DNA from: Mycolicibacterium rutilum
Lineage (GTDB): Bacteria > Actinomycetota > Actinomycetes > Mycobacteriales > Mycobacteriaceae
Length of the DNA: 64,000 bases
Direction: 5' to 3'
Assembly (NCBI RefSeq): GCF_900108565.1
Contig: NZ_LT629971.1
Span: 5,580,001 to 5,644,000 of the forward strand
Shown here one piece after another: positions 29,953 to 38,844 of the stretch (positions within the stretch are counted from its first letter, which is position 1; the number at the start of each line of letters is the position of its first letter). Both the position numbers and the translations under genes were made by a program. A model generated the notes under the pieces. It searched no databases. It was not told the origin of the DNA and saw only the letters and a program-made list of their open reading frames with translations.

Positions 29953-29995
29953 GAACCGGCTCACCGGGTAACTTCATCCCCATGAAGGGCACGCG

Positions 29996-30964
29996 ATGAG
30001 CGCCGGGTTGTTCGGGTTACTCGACGACGTCGCCGCGCTCGCCCGGTTGGCGGCGGCGTCGGTCGACGACATCGGCGCCGCGGCGGGGCGCGCGACCGCC
30101 AAGGCGGCGGGCGTCGTCGTCGACGACACCGCGGTGACCCCGCAGTACGTCCAGGGCATCACCGCCGACCGCGAACTGCCGATCATCAAGCGCATCGCGA
30201 TCGGCTCGTTGCGCAACAAGCTGCTGTTCATCCTGCCCGCCGCGCTGCTGCTCAGTCAGTTCCTGCCGTGGCTGCTGACACCGCTGCTGATGCTCGGCGC
30301 GACCTATCTGTGCTTCGAGGGCGCGGAGAAGGTGTGGGGCCGCATCCGCGGTCACGACTCGCACGCCGCGCCGACGGCCACCGTCGGTGAGGACGCCGAG
30401 AACCAGATGGCCGCCGGCGCGATCCGCACCGACTTCATCCTGTCCGCCGAGATCATGGTCATCGCGCTCAACGAGGTTGCCGACCAAGCGTTCTGGCCGC
30501 GGCTGATCATCCTGGTCGTGGTCGCGATCGTGATCACGCTGGCGGTGTACGGCGTGGTCGGGTTGATCGTGAAGATGGACGACATCGGGCTGAACCTGGC
30601 CCAGCGGTCGTCGGGCGCGGTGCGCAAGATCGGCCGGGGCCTTGTCGCCGGGATGCCCAAGCTGCTGGCCGCGCTCTCCGCGATCGGCACTGTGGCGATG
30701 CTGTGGGTCGGCGGCCACATCCTGCTCGTCGGCACCGACGAACTCGGCTGGCACTTCCCCTACAGCGTCGTGCACCATCTCGAGGAGGCCGTGCACCACG
30801 CGGTGCCCGGTGTCGGCGGCGTGCTGACGTGGCTGGTCAACACCGCCGCCTCAGCGGTGATCGGCCTGGCGGTCGGCGCGGTGGTGGTCGCCATCGTGCA
30901 CGTGCTGCCGTTCGGCAAGGCGCACAAGGACAGCAAGGACGCCAAGGACGGCGCCGCGCACTAG
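29996..30964 (+). CDS. DUF808-family inner membrane protein
   Basis: 322 residues. MSAGLFGLLDDVAALARLAAASVDDIG is the family's conserved opening, and VGEDAENQMAAGAIRTDFILSAEIMVIALNEV follows helix 2. There are five or six hydrophobic segments. The relatives are the YedI proteins of E. coli, of unknown role. The C-terminus is Lys/Asp-rich (KAHKDSKDAKDGAAH). It is not in the M. tuberculosis order as I recall. Its stop overlaps that of manA tail to tail by four bases. Confidence 0.9.
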   Translation: MSAGLFGLLDDVAALARLAAASVDDIGAAAGRATAKAAGVVVDDTAVTPQYVQGITADRELPIIKRIAIGSLRNKLLFILPAALLLSQFLPWLLTPLLMLGATYLCFEGAEKVWGRIRGHDSHAAPTATVGEDAENQMAAGAIRTDFILSAEIMVIALNEVADQAFWPRLIILVVVAIVITLAVYGVVGLIVKMDDIGLNLAQRSSGAVRKIGRGLVAGMPKLLAALSAIGTVAMLWVGGHILLVGTDELGWHFPYSVVHHLEEAVHHAVPGVGGVLTWLVNTAASAVIGLAVGAVVVAIVHVLPFGKAHKDSKDAKDGAAH

Positions 30965-32187
30965 ATGCCGACGGTGCTGCGGAACAGCGTCGTGGGCTCG
31001 GTCGCCGCGAGCCTGATCGGTCCGTCGTCGGCCGACACCCAGGCCGCCGAACCCTTCTGCAATGTGACCGTCCCGCCCTTGGCGTGCACGACCGTCGACC
31101 CCTCGGTGCACAGCAGGATCTGCGGACCGTCGTGCCGGGTCGGCGCGTCGATCTCGTGGCCGATCCGGTCGCCGTCGATCCGCAACACCGAGACCGCGAA
31201 CTCGGGCGCCGGTGTCGGGTAGAGCGACTCGATACCGTCCTCGACGACCTCCGACCGGACCACCACGTCGGCCGCGGGGGTGAAGTCCAGCACCCGCAGC
31301 AACTCCGGCACGTCGACGTGCTTGGGCGTCAGCCCGCCGCGTAACACGTTGTCGGAGTTGGCCATCACCTCGACCCCGACGCCGTTGATGTAGGCGTGCA
31401 GATTCCCGGCCGGCAGGTAGATGCCCTCGCCGGGCTCGAGGGTGATCCGGTTCAACAGCAGCGACGCCAACACACCGGCGTCGCCGGGATAGCGTTCGCC
31501 GAGTTCGAGCACCGTCTTGGCCTCGTTGGCGAATTCGCTTTTGCCGGAACGCATGTAGTTGATCGCGCCGTCGATCACCGCGGGCACCAGCACGTCGAGA
31601 TCGGGTTGCGGCGCGGTGATCCAGGTGGTGAACACCGCGCGCAGGCCACCCGCGTCGGGTTGGCCCGAGAGCAGGTGCACGAACGGGTCGAGGTCGGTGA
31701 CCGCCAGCGCGCGCATCAACTCGATGGTGCGCGGCACCGGGCGGAAACCGGCGAGCGCCTCGAATTGGTCCAGCGCGACGATCAATTCGGGTTTGTGGCT
31801 GGGGTCGCGGTAGTTGCGGTTGGGCGCCGACACCGGGATCTGCAGCTTGTTCTCCCGCTCGAACCCCTCCGCGGCCTGCTCGGCGCTGGGATGGGCCTGC
31901 AGCGACAACGGTTCGTCGGCGGCGAGCACCTTGACCAGGAAGGGCAGCGTCTCACCGAACCGCGCGCACACCGCGGCGCCCAACTGCCCCTCGGGGTCGT
32001 CGCGCAGCGCGTCGATCAGCGACCGCTCACCGTCGTCCGTCTTGAGCATCGCCGGATCACCCGGATGGGCGCCGAACCACAGCTCAGCCTCCGGATGCGC
32101 TGTAGGACTTGGCCTTCCGGTGAACTCGGCGATCGCAGTCCGCGAACCCCACGCGTAGGTCCGCACCGCTCCTCGTAGCAGGTGCAC
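30961..32187 (-). CDS. manA: Mannose-6-phosphate isomerase, type I
   Basis: 408 residues. The zinc-binding PMI signatures are LQAHPSAEQA (after LSLQAHP), HKPELIVALDQFEALAGFRP, and GEGIYLPAGNLHAYINGVGVEVMANSDNVLRGGLT in two blocks. It interconverts fructose-6-phosphate and mannose-6-phosphate, the entry into GDP-mannose for mannolipids, LAM and glycoproteins. It corresponds to Rv3255c and lies four bases after the Rv3256c-like gene on the same strand. Confidence 0.97.
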   Translation of the reverse strand: MHLLRGAVRTYAWGSRTAIAEFTGRPSPTAHPEAELWFGAHPGDPAMLKTDDGERSLIDALRDDPEGQLGAAVCARFGETLPFLVKVLAADEPLSLQAHPSAEQAAEGFERENKLQIPVSAPNRNYRDPSHKPELIVALDQFEALAGFRPVPRTIELMRALAVTDLDPFVHLLSGQPDAGGLRAVFTTWITAPQPDLDVLVPAVIDGAINYMRSGKSEFANEAKTVLELGERYPGDAGVLASLLLNRITLEPGEGIYLPAGNLHAYINGVGVEVMANSDNVLRGGLTPKHVDVPELLRVLDFTPAADVVVRSEVVEDGIESLYPTPAPEFAVSVLRIDGDRIGHEIDAPTRHDGPQILLCTEGSTVVHAKGGTVTLQKGSAAWVSADDGPIRLAATEPTTLFRSTVGI

Positions 32188-32191
32188 TCGG

Positions 32192-33295
32192 CTAACCTCG
32201 CACTAGTCTCAGGTACACGGCCGTCATTTCCAACCGAACGGCCAGCAGCGCCAGCTGCTGTTCCAGCCGGCCCGCGGCGGTCGACTCCCCCTCCGGGCGG
32301 GCGGCCCCGTCGGCCAGTTCGGGCACGTCTTGGGCGCTGAGCACGTCGACGCCGTCCATGTCGGCGACGCGCGCCGCGACCACCGGACGGTCGCCCTCGG
32401 TGGTCAACACGAACGTCCGGACCCGCGCGGGCAACGGGCCGTCGATCTGTTCGTCGTGGAAGATCGAGCGTTCCCGGTCGTCGGCGGCGCCCATCCCGGT
32501 GCGCAGCGCCACCAGCGCGTCGGCCAGACCGACCGCGGCGACCGATCGGTGCGCGATCCGCAGCAGCACCGCCGCGCAGTGCCGCGCCAGCGCCAGCGTG
32601 GCGGCGGTGTCGCCGGCCAGCACGACGTCGCGGTCGGACATCTGCCCGGCCAGCGCCTTGGCGGGATTGGTGAACAGTTCCCGGGCCGCGCTGTTGCGCA
32701 GCGCCTCGGCATCGAGTTCGTCGGCCAGCGCGGCCAGGTCGACGCGCATGCCCGGGTCGACGACGTGCAGTGTCGCGAGCCCGGCCGCCAGGTAGCGCAC
32801 CAGCCCGAAGTCGTCGCGCACCCACACCCGCGGGGGCAGCGGCACGGCGCGGCCGGCCGCGACGTCGCGCAGCGGCCCCTCGTACGGCGCGGCCACCACT
32901 ACGCGGGCGCCGCGTCGCACGCCGGTCGCGGCGGCGTTCACCAGGGCGGGATCGGCCGGGTCGTCGCCGGCGACCACCAGCACGTCGAGCGGTCCGATCC
33001 ACGGCGGCGCCTCGGCGGCCACGACGATCGGCGCGGCCAGCGATCCGCCCAGCGCGGCGGCCAGCAGCAGGCCCGCGGTCTCGGCGGTGCCGCGGCCGGC
33101 GACCCAGATCAGTGTCCGCGGCGGCCCGTCGGCGCGCAGCGGTTCGAGCTCACCCTCGTCGAGTGCGGCGGCCGTGGCCCGCACCTGTGCCCCCGCCGTC
33201 GCCGCCGCCCGCAGCAGACCCTCGCGGTCGGCGTCGAGCAGACCCGCCGTGTCGTCGAGGTCGATCACGGCGGTCGAAGACGAGGGGCCCACCAT
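32192..33295 (-). CDS. SIS-like protein of the Rv3256c family
   Basis: 367 residues. Two Rossmann-like halves show in LDVLVVAGDDPADPALVNAAATGVRRGARVVVAAP, where the sugar isomerase (SIS) fold is expected, and in the C-terminal DRDVVLAGDTAATLALARHCAAVLLRI. This family sits between manA and the phosphomannomutase in nearly all mycobacteria and has been called TobH-like or PMI-related, without a proven reaction. Its first base is the last base of the phosphomannomutase stop codon, so the three genes form one unit. Confidence 0.85.
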   Translation of the reverse strand: MVGPSSSTAVIDLDDTAGLLDADREGLLRAAATAGAQVRATAAALDEGELEPLRADGPPRTLIWVAGRGTAETAGLLLAAALGGSLAAPIVVAAEAPPWIGPLDVLVVAGDDPADPALVNAAATGVRRGARVVVAAPYEGPLRDVAAGRAVPLPPRVWVRDDFGLVRYLAAGLATLHVVDPGMRVDLAALADELDAEALRNSAARELFTNPAKALAGQMSDRDVVLAGDTAATLALARHCAAVLLRIAHRSVAAVGLADALVALRTGMGAADDRERSIFHDEQIDGPLPARVRTFVLTTEGDRPVVAARVADMDGVDVLSAQDVPELADGAARPEGESTAAGRLEQQLALLAVRLEMTAVYLRLVRG

Positions 33296-34692
33296 CAGGG
33301 CGCCGCCTCGGAAGGCGCCGGAGTGCGCGCCTGCACCGTCGCCGACACCTGCCCGACGATCGCGTCCACCTCGTCGGCGGTGCGGGCCTCGACGTTGAGC
33401 CGCAGCAGCGGTTCGGTGTTGGACATGCGCAGGTTGAACCAGGCGCCGTCGCCGAGGTCGACGGTCACGCCGTCGAGGTGATCGAGCGCGTGGATCCGCG
33501 CGCCGAACGCCTTGAGCACGTCGTCGACACAGGCCTGGGCGTCGGCGACGGTGAAGTTGATCTCGCCGGACGCCTCGTAACGCTGGTAGTCGGCCATCAG
33601 CTCGGACAGCGGCCGGTCCTGCTCACCGAGCGCGGCCAGCACGTGCAGCGCGGCCAGCATGCCGGAGTCGGCGCCCCAGAAGTCGCGGAAGTAGTAGTGA
33701 GCGGAGTGCTCGCCGCCGAAGATGGCGCCGGAGTCGGCCATCAGCGCCTTGATGTAGGAGTGGCCGACACGGCTGCGCACGGGAGTACCGCCCCGCTCGG
33801 TCACCAACTCCGGCACCGCGCGTGAGGTGATCAAGTTGTGAATCACGGTCGCGCCGATCTCCCTGCCCAGTTCGCGCGCGGCGACCAGTGCGGTCACCGC
33901 CGAGGGCGAGACCGGATGCCCCTTCTCGTCGACGACGAAACACCGGTCGGCGTCGCCGTCGAAGGCCAGCCCGATGTCGGCGCCGGTCTGCACGACGTAG
34001 GCCTGCAGATCGGCCAGGTTGGCCGGCTCCAGGGGGTTGGCCTCGTGGTTGGGGAAGGTGCCGTCGAGCTCGAAGTACAGCGGCTCCAACGTGATCGACT
34101 CGACCGGGCCGAGCACCGCGGGCGTCGTGTGACCGGCCATCCCATTGCCCGCGTCGACGGCGACCTTCATCGGCCGCAGACCGGGCAGGCTGACCAGCGA
34201 CCGCAGGAACTCGCCGTAGTCGGCGAGCACGTCGCGGTCACTGACCGAGCCGCGCGGGCCGTCGTGACCGGGCACGCCGGCGATGACCTCCTCGGCGATG
34301 ACCGAGAGCCCGGTGTCCTTGCCGACCGGCTTGGCGCCGGCCCGGCACAGCTTGATGCCGTTGTAGGCGGCCGGATTGTGGCTTGCGGTGAACATCGCGC
34401 CCGGGCAGTCGAGCAGTCCGGAGGCGAAGTAGAGCTGATCGGTCGACGCCAAACCGATCCGCACCACGTCGAGCCCCTGCGCGTTCACCCCGTTGGCGAA
34501 CGCCGCAGCAAGCGCCGGCGAACTCTCCCGCATGTCGTAGCCGACGACGATCTGGGAGGCGTGATCGCGGACCAGCCGGGCGAAGGCGCCGCCGACGTCG
34601 GCGACGAACGCTTCGTCGAGTTCCTCGCCGACCAGGCCGCGCACGTCATAGGCCTTGATGACGCGATGAACACCCGCGGCGGGCCGAGACAT
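33295..34692 (-). CDS. manB: Phosphomannomutase / phosphoglucomutase
   Basis: 465 residues. The phosphoserine loop is MFTASHNPAAYNGIKL, the magnesium loop LAFDGDADRCFVVDE, and the sugar-binding loop FGGEHSAHYYFRDFWGADSGM. These are the three active-site loops of the alpha-D-phosphohexomutases. It makes mannose-1-phosphate from mannose-6-phosphate, the step between manA and the guanylyltransferase. Corresponds to Rv3257c. Also called pmmA in some annotations. Confidence 0.97.
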   Translation of the reverse strand: MSRPAAGVHRVIKAYDVRGLVGEELDEAFVADVGGAFARLVRDHASQIVVGYDMRESSPALAAAFANGVNAQGLDVVRIGLASTDQLYFASGLLDCPGAMFTASHNPAAYNGIKLCRAGAKPVGKDTGLSVIAEEVIAGVPGHDGPRGSVSDRDVLADYGEFLRSLVSLPGLRPMKVAVDAGNGMAGHTTPAVLGPVESITLEPLYFELDGTFPNHEANPLEPANLADLQAYVVQTGADIGLAFDGDADRCFVVDEKGHPVSPSAVTALVAARELGREIGATVIHNLITSRAVPELVTERGGTPVRSRVGHSYIKALMADSGAIFGGEHSAHYYFRDFWGADSGMLAALHVLAALGEQDRPLSELMADYQRYEASGEINFTVADAQACVDDVLKAFGARIHALDHLDGVTVDLGDGAWFNLRMSNTEPLLRLNVEARTADEVDAIVGQVSATVQARTPAPSEAAP

Positions 34693-34769
34693 AGATCTCC
34701 TTGTGATGTGGACAACTGCTGGCGCCAGCCTAACCGGCCGGGCAGACGTCTACGGGTTCGAGTGGAGGG

Positions 34770-35189
34770 CTAGTCGGTGGGATCGGGCAACACCCGCAAA
34801 TGCCCGCGGCGTCGGCCGGTGGACTCGGGTCGCCGCGCCGGCGCGGCCATCAGTGAGCCGCCGGACGCGCCGGTGGCCGGATCGGAGAAACCGGCCACCA
34901 CGCCGTTCACCGGCGGCGCCACGTCGCGTCCTTCGCGGACCGCGTCGGCGAGCGCGACGAGGTCGTCCTCGTCGGGGTGTGCGGGCAGCGGGCCGGCGTG
35001 GCGCACGAGTTCCCAACCGCGCGGGGCGGTGACGCGGCCGGCGTGCACCACGCACAGGTCCCACGAGTGGGGTTCGGCCACCGTGGCCAGGGGGCCGACG
35101 ACTGCCGTCGAGTCCGCGTAGACGAAGGTCAGCGTCGCGACCGCATAGTGCGGACACCCGGGCCGGCAGCAGCGACGGGGAACGTTCAC
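34770..35189 (-). CDS. DUF3499 zinc-ribbon-like protein (Rv3258c type)
   Basis: 139 residues from GTG 35189 (VNVPRRCCRPGCPHYAVATL), where the family begins; the frame is open further upstream but without conservation. The CCRPGCPHYA and WDLCVVHAGRVTAPRGWELVRH segments carry Cys/His that could bind zinc. The C-terminal half is Ala/Arg-rich and probably flexible. It lies 77 bases upstream of manB on the same strand, and its start is about 120 bases from the divergent Rv3259-like gene. Unknown function. Confidence 0.85.
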   Translation of the reverse strand: MNVPRRCCRPGCPHYAVATLTFVYADSTAVVGPLATVAEPHSWDLCVVHAGRVTAPRGWELVRHAGPLPAHPDEDDLVALADAVREGRDVAPPVNGVVAGFSDPATGASGGSLMAAPARRPESTGRRRGHLRVLPDPTD

Positions 35190-35306
35190 AGCCGAGAATC
35201 TATCGTGGTCGCACGCCACACGCCGCCGGACACGCGCAGCCACCGGACGGCCGATCTCCAACCGTTACGATCGGCGGTGATCGCCCACGAGAGGAGCACG
35301 GACCCG

Positions 35307-35771
35307 GTGGCCAAGCGGGGATACCTGCGCTCGCGCCGCGGCCGCGAGATGCGCGGGCCGCTGCTGCCGCCCACGGTTCCGGGATGGCGCAGCCGCGCCG
35401 AACGCTTCGACATGGCGGTGCTGGAGGCCTACGAGCCGATCGAGCGGCGGTGGCAGGACCGGCTGACGGGCCTTGATGTGGCGGTCGACGAGATTCCGCG
35501 GCTCGCACCGAAAGATCCCGACAGTGTGCAGTGGCCGCCGGAGGTGATCGCCGACGGACCGATCGCCCTGGCCCGGCTGATCCCGGCCGGCGTCGACGTC
35601 CGCGGCAACGCCACTCGGGCGCGAATCGTGTTGTTCCGCAAACCAATCGAGCGACGGGCCAAAGACACCGTCGAACTCGAAGACCTGCTGCATGAGGTTC
35701 TGGTGGCCCAGGTGGCCACGTATCTGGGGGTGGAGCCCTCGGTCATCGACCCGACGATCGACGACGAGTAG
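35307..35771 (+). CDS. Zincin-like metallopeptidase-family protein with altered HExxH
   Basis: 154 residues from GTG 35307, with GAGGAG ten bases upstream. The family motif HExxH appears as HEVLV (129-133): the third ligand position is Val instead of His, and the following AQVATYLGVEPSVIDP keeps the usual helix. VDEIPRL and VLFRKPIERRA correspond to the conserved N-terminal strands. A zinc peptidase lacking its second histidine is unlikely to be active, so this may be a structural or binding version. It matches Rv3259 in position. The N-terminal 25 residues are basic. Confidence 0.82.
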   Translation: MAKRGYLRSRRGREMRGPLLPPTVPGWRSRAERFDMAVLEAYEPIERRWQDRLTGLDVAVDEIPRLAPKDPDSVQWPPEVIADGPIALARLIPAGVDVRGNATRARIVLFRKPIERRAKDTVELEDLLHEVLVAQVATYLGVEPSVIDPTIDDE

Positions 35772-35784
35772 CCCGCGCGGCCCG

Positions 35785-36180
35785 TTAGATGATGCCGCGC
35801 TTGAGCCGACGACGCTCGCGCTCGGACAGCCCGCCCCAGATGCCGAAGCGTTCGTCGTGCGCCAGTGCGTACTCGAGGCAGGCGTCGCGCACCTCGCAGC
35901 CTTGGCAGATCCGCTTGGCTTCGCGCGTCGAGCCCCCCTTCTCCGGGAAGAAGGCCTCGGGGTCGGTCTGCGCGCACAACGCGCGCTCCTGCCACAAGTC
36001 GTCTTCCGGTGTCAGTGCCGGCGCAACATCAATCGGATCTGGCACCAGACTTAACTGGGGACGCCGCGGCGTCTCAACCGGTGCCGGTCCGGAATTGGTG
36101 TGCGGCGCGCTGTCTACTGAGCCGAAAAATCGGTTGTCGAACGGGACAACGCGATCGAAATCGCCTTGCTCAAAAGACAT
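35785..36180 (-). CDS. whiB2: WhiB2 / WhmD iron-sulfur regulator
   Basis: 131 residues from ATG 36180, fixed by the strong SD GAGGAGG just upstream and by the known WhmD start (MSYESGDFDRVV versus MSFEQGDFDRVV). Four cysteines at 69, 92, 95 and 101 (C, CxxC, C) bind a [4Fe-4S] cluster; GIWGG (113-117) is the turn that contacts sigma factor, and SERERRRLKRGII is the DNA-binding tail. It is essential for septation in mycobacteria. It is divergent from fbiA with a 304-base gap. Confidence 0.97.
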   Translation of the reverse strand: MSFEQGDFDRVVPFDNRFFGSVDSAPHTNSGPAPVETPRRPQLSLVPDPIDVAPALTPEDDLWQERALCAQTDPEAFFPEKGGSTREAKRICQGCEVRDACLEYALAHDERFGIWGGLSERERRRLKRGII

Positions 36181-36484
36181 CTTCCGCCTCCTCACCTGGT
36201 CTCGTTGATCCCCTATACAGCCACACACCGAGGCGTGCGACCCCTCCAATTCGAACAAGTGATCGAATCTCGGTCTGCGGCACCGGAACCGGTTGGCCTA
36301 CCGGGAAATGACACTGGTGTGATTACACACGCGTTAGCTGCCCCGGTCAAGCGCTGGAACAGGAATTCATACCATTCCGTGATCCAAATACGGCGAGTCG
36401 TGACTCGGCGTGTCCGTCACAGCGGCCGGCCTGCGGCGCTCCTGCCCGAACCAATTCCCGTCCAACGGCCTACGCTCGGTCGCT
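36181..36484. promoter_or_regulatory. whiB2-fbiA divergent intergenic region
   Basis: 304 bases without a gene, the longest gap here. It is AT-richer than its neighbours around 36195-36250 and 36355-36395. The near end holds the WhiB2 SD. Two symmetric elements are visible: GTGTGATTACACAC (36317-36330, 5-bp arms) and CGAGTC-GT-GACTCG (36394-36407, 6-bp arms). Promoters for both genes must lie here, and a long whiB2 leader is likely. Confidence 0.5.
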
Positions 36485-37504
36485 GTGAAGGTCACAGTTC
36501 TGGTCGGCGGCGTCGGTGGCGCCAGGTTCCTGCTCGGTGTCCAACATCTGCTGGGACTGGGGCAATTCGGTGTCACTGGTGGTGCTGCTGATACTGATGA
36601 TACTGATGCGCATGAACTTACCGCAGTGGTGAATGTCGGTGACGACGCCTGGATGTTCGGAGTGCGGATCTGCCCCGACCTCGACACGTGCATGTACACC
36701 CTCGGCGGCGGCATCGATCCCGAGCGCGGGTGGGGGCACCGCAACGAAACCTGGCACGCCAAGGAGGAACTCGCGGCCTACGGCGTGCAGCCGGACTGGT
36801 TCGGCCTCGGCGACCGCGATCTGGCCACCCACCTCGTACGCAGCCAGATGCTGCGCGCCGGCTATCCGCTGTCCCAAGTCACCGAGGCGCTGTGCAAGCG
36901 GTGGTCGCCCGGCGCGCGGCTGCTGCCCGTCACCGACGACCGCAGCGAAACCCACGTCGTCATCACCGATCCCGGCCCCGGCGAGCAGACCGGCGAGAAG
37001 CACGCGATCCACTTCCAGGAGTGGTGGGTGCGCCATCGCGCGAAGGTGCCGACACACAGCTTCGCGTTCGTCGGCGCCGAGAAGGCCACCGCGGGACCCG
37101 GTGTGACCGAGGCGATCGAGACCGCCGACGTGGTGCTGCTGGCACCGTCGAACCCGGTGGTCAGCATCGGCGCCATCCTCGCCGTGCCCGGCATCCGCGG
37201 CGCGCTGCGCTCGACGGATGCGCCGGTGATCGGCTACTCCCCGATCATCGGCGGAAAGCCGTTGCGCGGCATGGCCGATGAATGTCTGTCGGTGATCGGT
37301 GTGGAGAGCACCTCGGAGGCGGTCGGCAGGCACTTCGGTGCGCGGTCGGGCGTCGGGATCCTCGACGGCTGGCTCGTGCACGAGGGCGACCACGCCGACA
37401 TCGACGGCGTCGAGGTGCGCTCGGCGCCGCTGTTGATGACCGATCCCGCGACGACGGCCGAGATGGTCCGCGCGGGAATCGATCTCGCCGGGGTCAAACC
37501 GTGA
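36485..37504 (+). CDS. fbiA: 2-phospho-L-lactate/phosphoenolpyruvate transferase FbiA
   Basis: 339 residues from GTG 36485 (VKVTVLVGGVGGARFLLGVQ), the FbiA start. VVNVGDDAWMFGVRICPDLDTCMYTLGGG lies in the centre and the substrate loop is APSNPVVSIGAILAVPGIR. It transfers phosphoenolpyruvate or phospholactate to Fo to give (dehydro)F420-0. The variable loop at residues 36-41 carries an exact 9-base tandem repeat (DTDDTD). The gene ends as GTGA with fbiB, so they are translationally coupled. Confidence 0.97.
   Translation: MKVTVLVGGVGGARFLLGVQHLLGLGQFGVTGGAADTDDTDAHELTAVVNVGDDAWMFGVRICPDLDTCMYTLGGGIDPERGWGHRNETWHAKEELAAYGVQPDWFGLGDRDLATHLVRSQMLRAGYPLSQVTEALCKRWSPGARLLPVTDDRSETHVVITDPGPGEQTGEKHAIHFQEWWVRHRAKVPTHSFAFVGAEKATAGPGVTEAIETADVVLLAPSNPVVSIGAILAVPGIRGALRSTDAPVIGYSPIIGGKPLRGMADECLSVIGVESTSEAVGRHFGARSGVGILDGWLVHEGDHADIDGVEVRSAPLLMTDPATTAEMVRAGIDLAGVKP
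36590..36607 (+). repeat. 9-bp tandem repeat inside fbiA
   Basis: GATACTGAT occurs twice in direct succession, coding Asp-Thr-Asp twice in a loop that differs between species. The repeat keeps the frame and could vary by replication slippage. Confidence 0.6.
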
Positions 37505-38844
37505 CCGAGCACGGCTCGGCTGCCGCCGTCGAACTGCTGCCCGTACCCGGCCTGCCCGAGTTCCGGCCCGGTGACCACCTCGCCGCGGCGATCGCGGCGG
37601 CCGCACCGTGGCTGCGCGACAACGACGTTCTGGTCGTCACCAGCAAGGTGCTGTCCAAGTGCGAGGGCCGCATCGTCGACGCCCCGGCCGACCCCGAGGA
37701 ACGCGACGTGCTGCGCCGCAAGCTCATCGACGCCGAGGCGGTGCGGGTGCTGGCCCGCAAGGGCCGCACCTTGATCACCGAGAACGCGATCGGGCTCGTC
37801 CAGGCCGCCGCCGGGGTCGACGGGTCCAACGTCGACTCCGCCGAACTCGCGCTGCTACCAGTCGATCCCGACGGCAGCGCAGCGGCGCTGCGGACCGGGC
37901 TGCGGGAGCGGCTCGGGGTGTCGGTCGGCGTCGTCGTCACCGACACGATGGGGCGCGCGTGGCGCAACGGGCAGACCGACGTCGCGATCGGCGCCGCCGG
38001 GCTGACCGTGCTGCACGGCTACGGCGGTTCGGTGGACCGGCACGGCAACGAGTTGATCGTCACCGAGATCGCCGTCGCCGACGAGATCGCCGCGGCCGCC
38101 GACCTGGTGAAGGGCAAGCTGACCGACATCCCGGTCGCGGTGGTGCGCGGACTTCACTTGCCCGACGACGGATCCACCGCGCGCAGGCTCGTGCGCGCGG
38201 GTGAAGAGGACCTGTTCTGGCTGGGCACCGAGGAGGCGATCGCGCTCGGCCGGTCGCAGGCCCAGCTGCTGCGCCGCTCGGTGCGCCGGTTCTCCGCCGA
38301 GCCCGTCGCACCCGAACTCGTGGAAGCCGCTGTGGCCGAGGCGCTCACCGCACCGGCGCCGCACCACACCCGGCCGGTGCGGTTCGTGTGGCTGCGCGAC
38401 CGGGACCGGCGCATCGCGCTGCTGGACCGGATGAAGGACAAGTGGCGCGCCGACCTCACCGGCGACGGCAGGCCCGCCGACTCCGTCGAACGCCGTGTGC
38501 AGCGGGGCCAGATCCTCTACGACGCGCCCGAAGTCGTGATCCCGTTCCTGGTGCCCGACGGTGCGCACGCCTACCCCGACGCCGAGCGCACCGCCGCCGA
38601 ACGCACCATGTTCACGGTCGCGGTCGGCGCCGCCGTGCAGGGCCTGCTGGTGGCGCTGGCGGTGCGCGAGGTGGGCAGCTGCTGGATCGGCTCGACGATC
38701 TTCGCCGCCGACGAGGTACGCGCGGAGCTGGACCTGCCCGCCGACTGGGAACCGTTGGGCGCCATCGCGATCGGCTATCCCGAGGACGGTCCGACGCCGC
38801 CGCGCGACCCGGTGCCCGTCGACGGCCTGTTGGTGGTCAAGTGA
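37501..38844 (+). CDS. fbiB: F420:gamma-glutamyl ligase / FMN oxidoreductase FbiB
   Basis: 447 residues from GTG 37501, overlapping the fbiA stop by four bases. The N-terminal domain (1-245) is the F420-0:gamma-glutamyl ligase with LVVTSKVLSKCEGR and GVVVTDTMGRAWRNGQTDVAIG. The C-terminal part (from about 255, RRSVRRFSAEPVAPELVEAAVAEALTAPAP) is an FMN-binding nitroreductase fold that reduces dehydro-F420-0. It builds the polyglutamate tail of coenzyme F420. The stop overlaps the NUDIX gene's GTG. Confidence 0.97.
   Translation: MTEHGSAAAVELLPVPGLPEFRPGDHLAAAIAAAAPWLRDNDVLVVTSKVLSKCEGRIVDAPADPEERDVLRRKLIDAEAVRVLARKGRTLITENAIGLVQAAAGVDGSNVDSAELALLPVDPDGSAAALRTGLRERLGVSVGVVVTDTMGRAWRNGQTDVAIGAAGLTVLHGYGGSVDRHGNELIVTEIAVADEIAAAADLVKGKLTDIPVAVVRGLHLPDDGSTARRLVRAGEEDLFWLGTEEAIALGRSQAQLLRRSVRRFSAEPVAPELVEAAVAEALTAPAPHHTRPVRFVWLRDRDRRIALLDRMKDKWRADLTGDGRPADSVERRVQRGQILYDAPEVVIPFLVPDGAHAYPDAERTAAERTMFTVAVGAAVQGLLVALAVREVGSCWIGSTIFAADEVRAELDLPADWEPLGAIAIGYPEDGPTPPRDPVPVDGLLVVK

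Noticed and set aside
36317..36330. CRP-type site in the whiB2-fbiA gap
   Set aside because: CRP sites have TGTGA-N6-TCACA; here the spacing and right half differ, so it is just noted as a palindrome.
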